This document shows positions 63,992-64,000 of a stretch of DNA of 64,000 nucleotides, piece after piece; within the stretch, counting starts at the first letter, position 1, and the number at the start of each line of letters is the position of its first letter. The translations under genes and the position numbers were made by a program. Where the stretch lies: NCBI RefSeq assembly GCF_900129845.1, contig NZ_FQXB01000006.1, positions 89,905 through 153,904 on the forward strand. The letters are read 5' to 3'. Under the pieces are notes generated by a model, which had not been told where the DNA came from, did not search any database, and was given only the letters and a program-made list of their open reading frames with translations. This stretch comes from Cognatiyoonia sediminum. Its GTDB lineage: Bacteria; Pseudomonadota; Alphaproteobacteria; Rhodobacterales; Rhodobacteraceae.

Positions 63992-64000
63992 ATGAGACAG
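63992..64000 (+). CDS. First codons of a truncated gene, possibly a transposase
   Basis: AAGGAGTGGAG is followed by ATGAGACAG (Met-Arg-Gln) and the window ends. Some roseobacter transposases begin Met-Arg-Gln after such a site, and the preceding bases (63920-63960, TAATGGGACAGTTTAGGGTG) could be an insertion-sequence end. This is recall-based and weak. Confidence 0.3.

Overview
The window comes from the chromosome of an alphaproteobacterium, most likely a marine roseobacter (Rhodobacteraceae). The basis is moderate to high GC, protein sequences typical of that family, and the run murA, DUF2948, hisD, UPF0262, low-molecular-weight phosphatase, infA, maf, RNase E/G, yacG ending at tRNA-Phe. I know this gene order from Rhodobacteraceae. 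No species can be named from the sequence alone.

Layout. 1-7.4 kb: lepA, an AT-richer insert holding a frameshifted AAA ATPase, a metallo-beta-lactamase-fold hydrolase, a DoxX-like membrane protein, an ~800 bp gene-free stretch with DnaA-box-like sites, and a DadA-like FAD oxidoreductase. 7.4-9.1 kb: very small genes (an entericidin-like lipoprotein, a 26-residue membrane peptide, three tandem copies of a 64-65 residue basic protein) closed by a hairpin pair. 9.1-16.8 kb: alpha/beta hydrolase, DUF817, glyA, nadK, CIA30-like protein, 2OG-Fe(II) oxygenase and prpE. 16.9-23.9 kb: maeB (malic enzyme with PTA domain), diverging from a tightly packed nucleoside salvage operon cdd-deoA-deoB-add-upp. 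23.9-28.2 kb: SPOR protein, degenerate M48-like membrane protein and a three-gene heme operon. 28.2-31.2 kb: acyl-CoA ligase, sulfotransferase and Hint-like protein. 31.3-39 kb: a beta-oxidation operon (MerR regulator, acyl-CoA dehydrogenase, small protein, GST, thiolase, NTF2-like protein, fadB/J-type protein) with a second MerR gene upstream. 39-46.2 kb: two thioesterases and a MATE pump, DUF952-pyrD-arsC, 5'-nucleotidase, DUF1992, SRAP and a cupredoxin-like protein. 46.4-54.7 kb: divergent sugar-acid kinase and IlvD/Edd dehydratase, tRNA-Gly, ABC exporter, acyl-CoA synthetase, ClpP-like lipoprotein, GAF-like protein and tRNA-Thr. 54.8-61.4 kb: the murA to tRNA-Phe run. 61.4-64 kb: an AT-rich accessory segment after tRNA-Phe, with a decayed nuclease gene, an asparagine-synthetase-like gene and the first codons of a probable transposase.

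How the genes work together. Fatty-acid and short-chain acyl metabolism is a theme: prpE, two other acyl-CoA ligases, the MerR-controlled beta-oxidation operon and maeB would carry acyl units into central metabolism. The salvage operon recycles nucleosides and nucleobases. The kinase/dehydratase pair fits a sugar-acid to 2-keto-3-deoxy-acid pathway. The heme operon looks like a complete small electron-transfer module: five c-type hemes, one further c-type heme, and a predicted two-heme-b membrane protein.

The items most worth following up are the eight-heme operon (26.2-28.2 kb), the tandem small-protein array with its structured 3' end (8.1-9.1 kb), the DnaA-box region at a shift in GC skew (5.4-6.1 kb), the AAA ATPase split in a G6 tract (2.1-3.4 kb), and the accessory segment next to tRNA-Phe.
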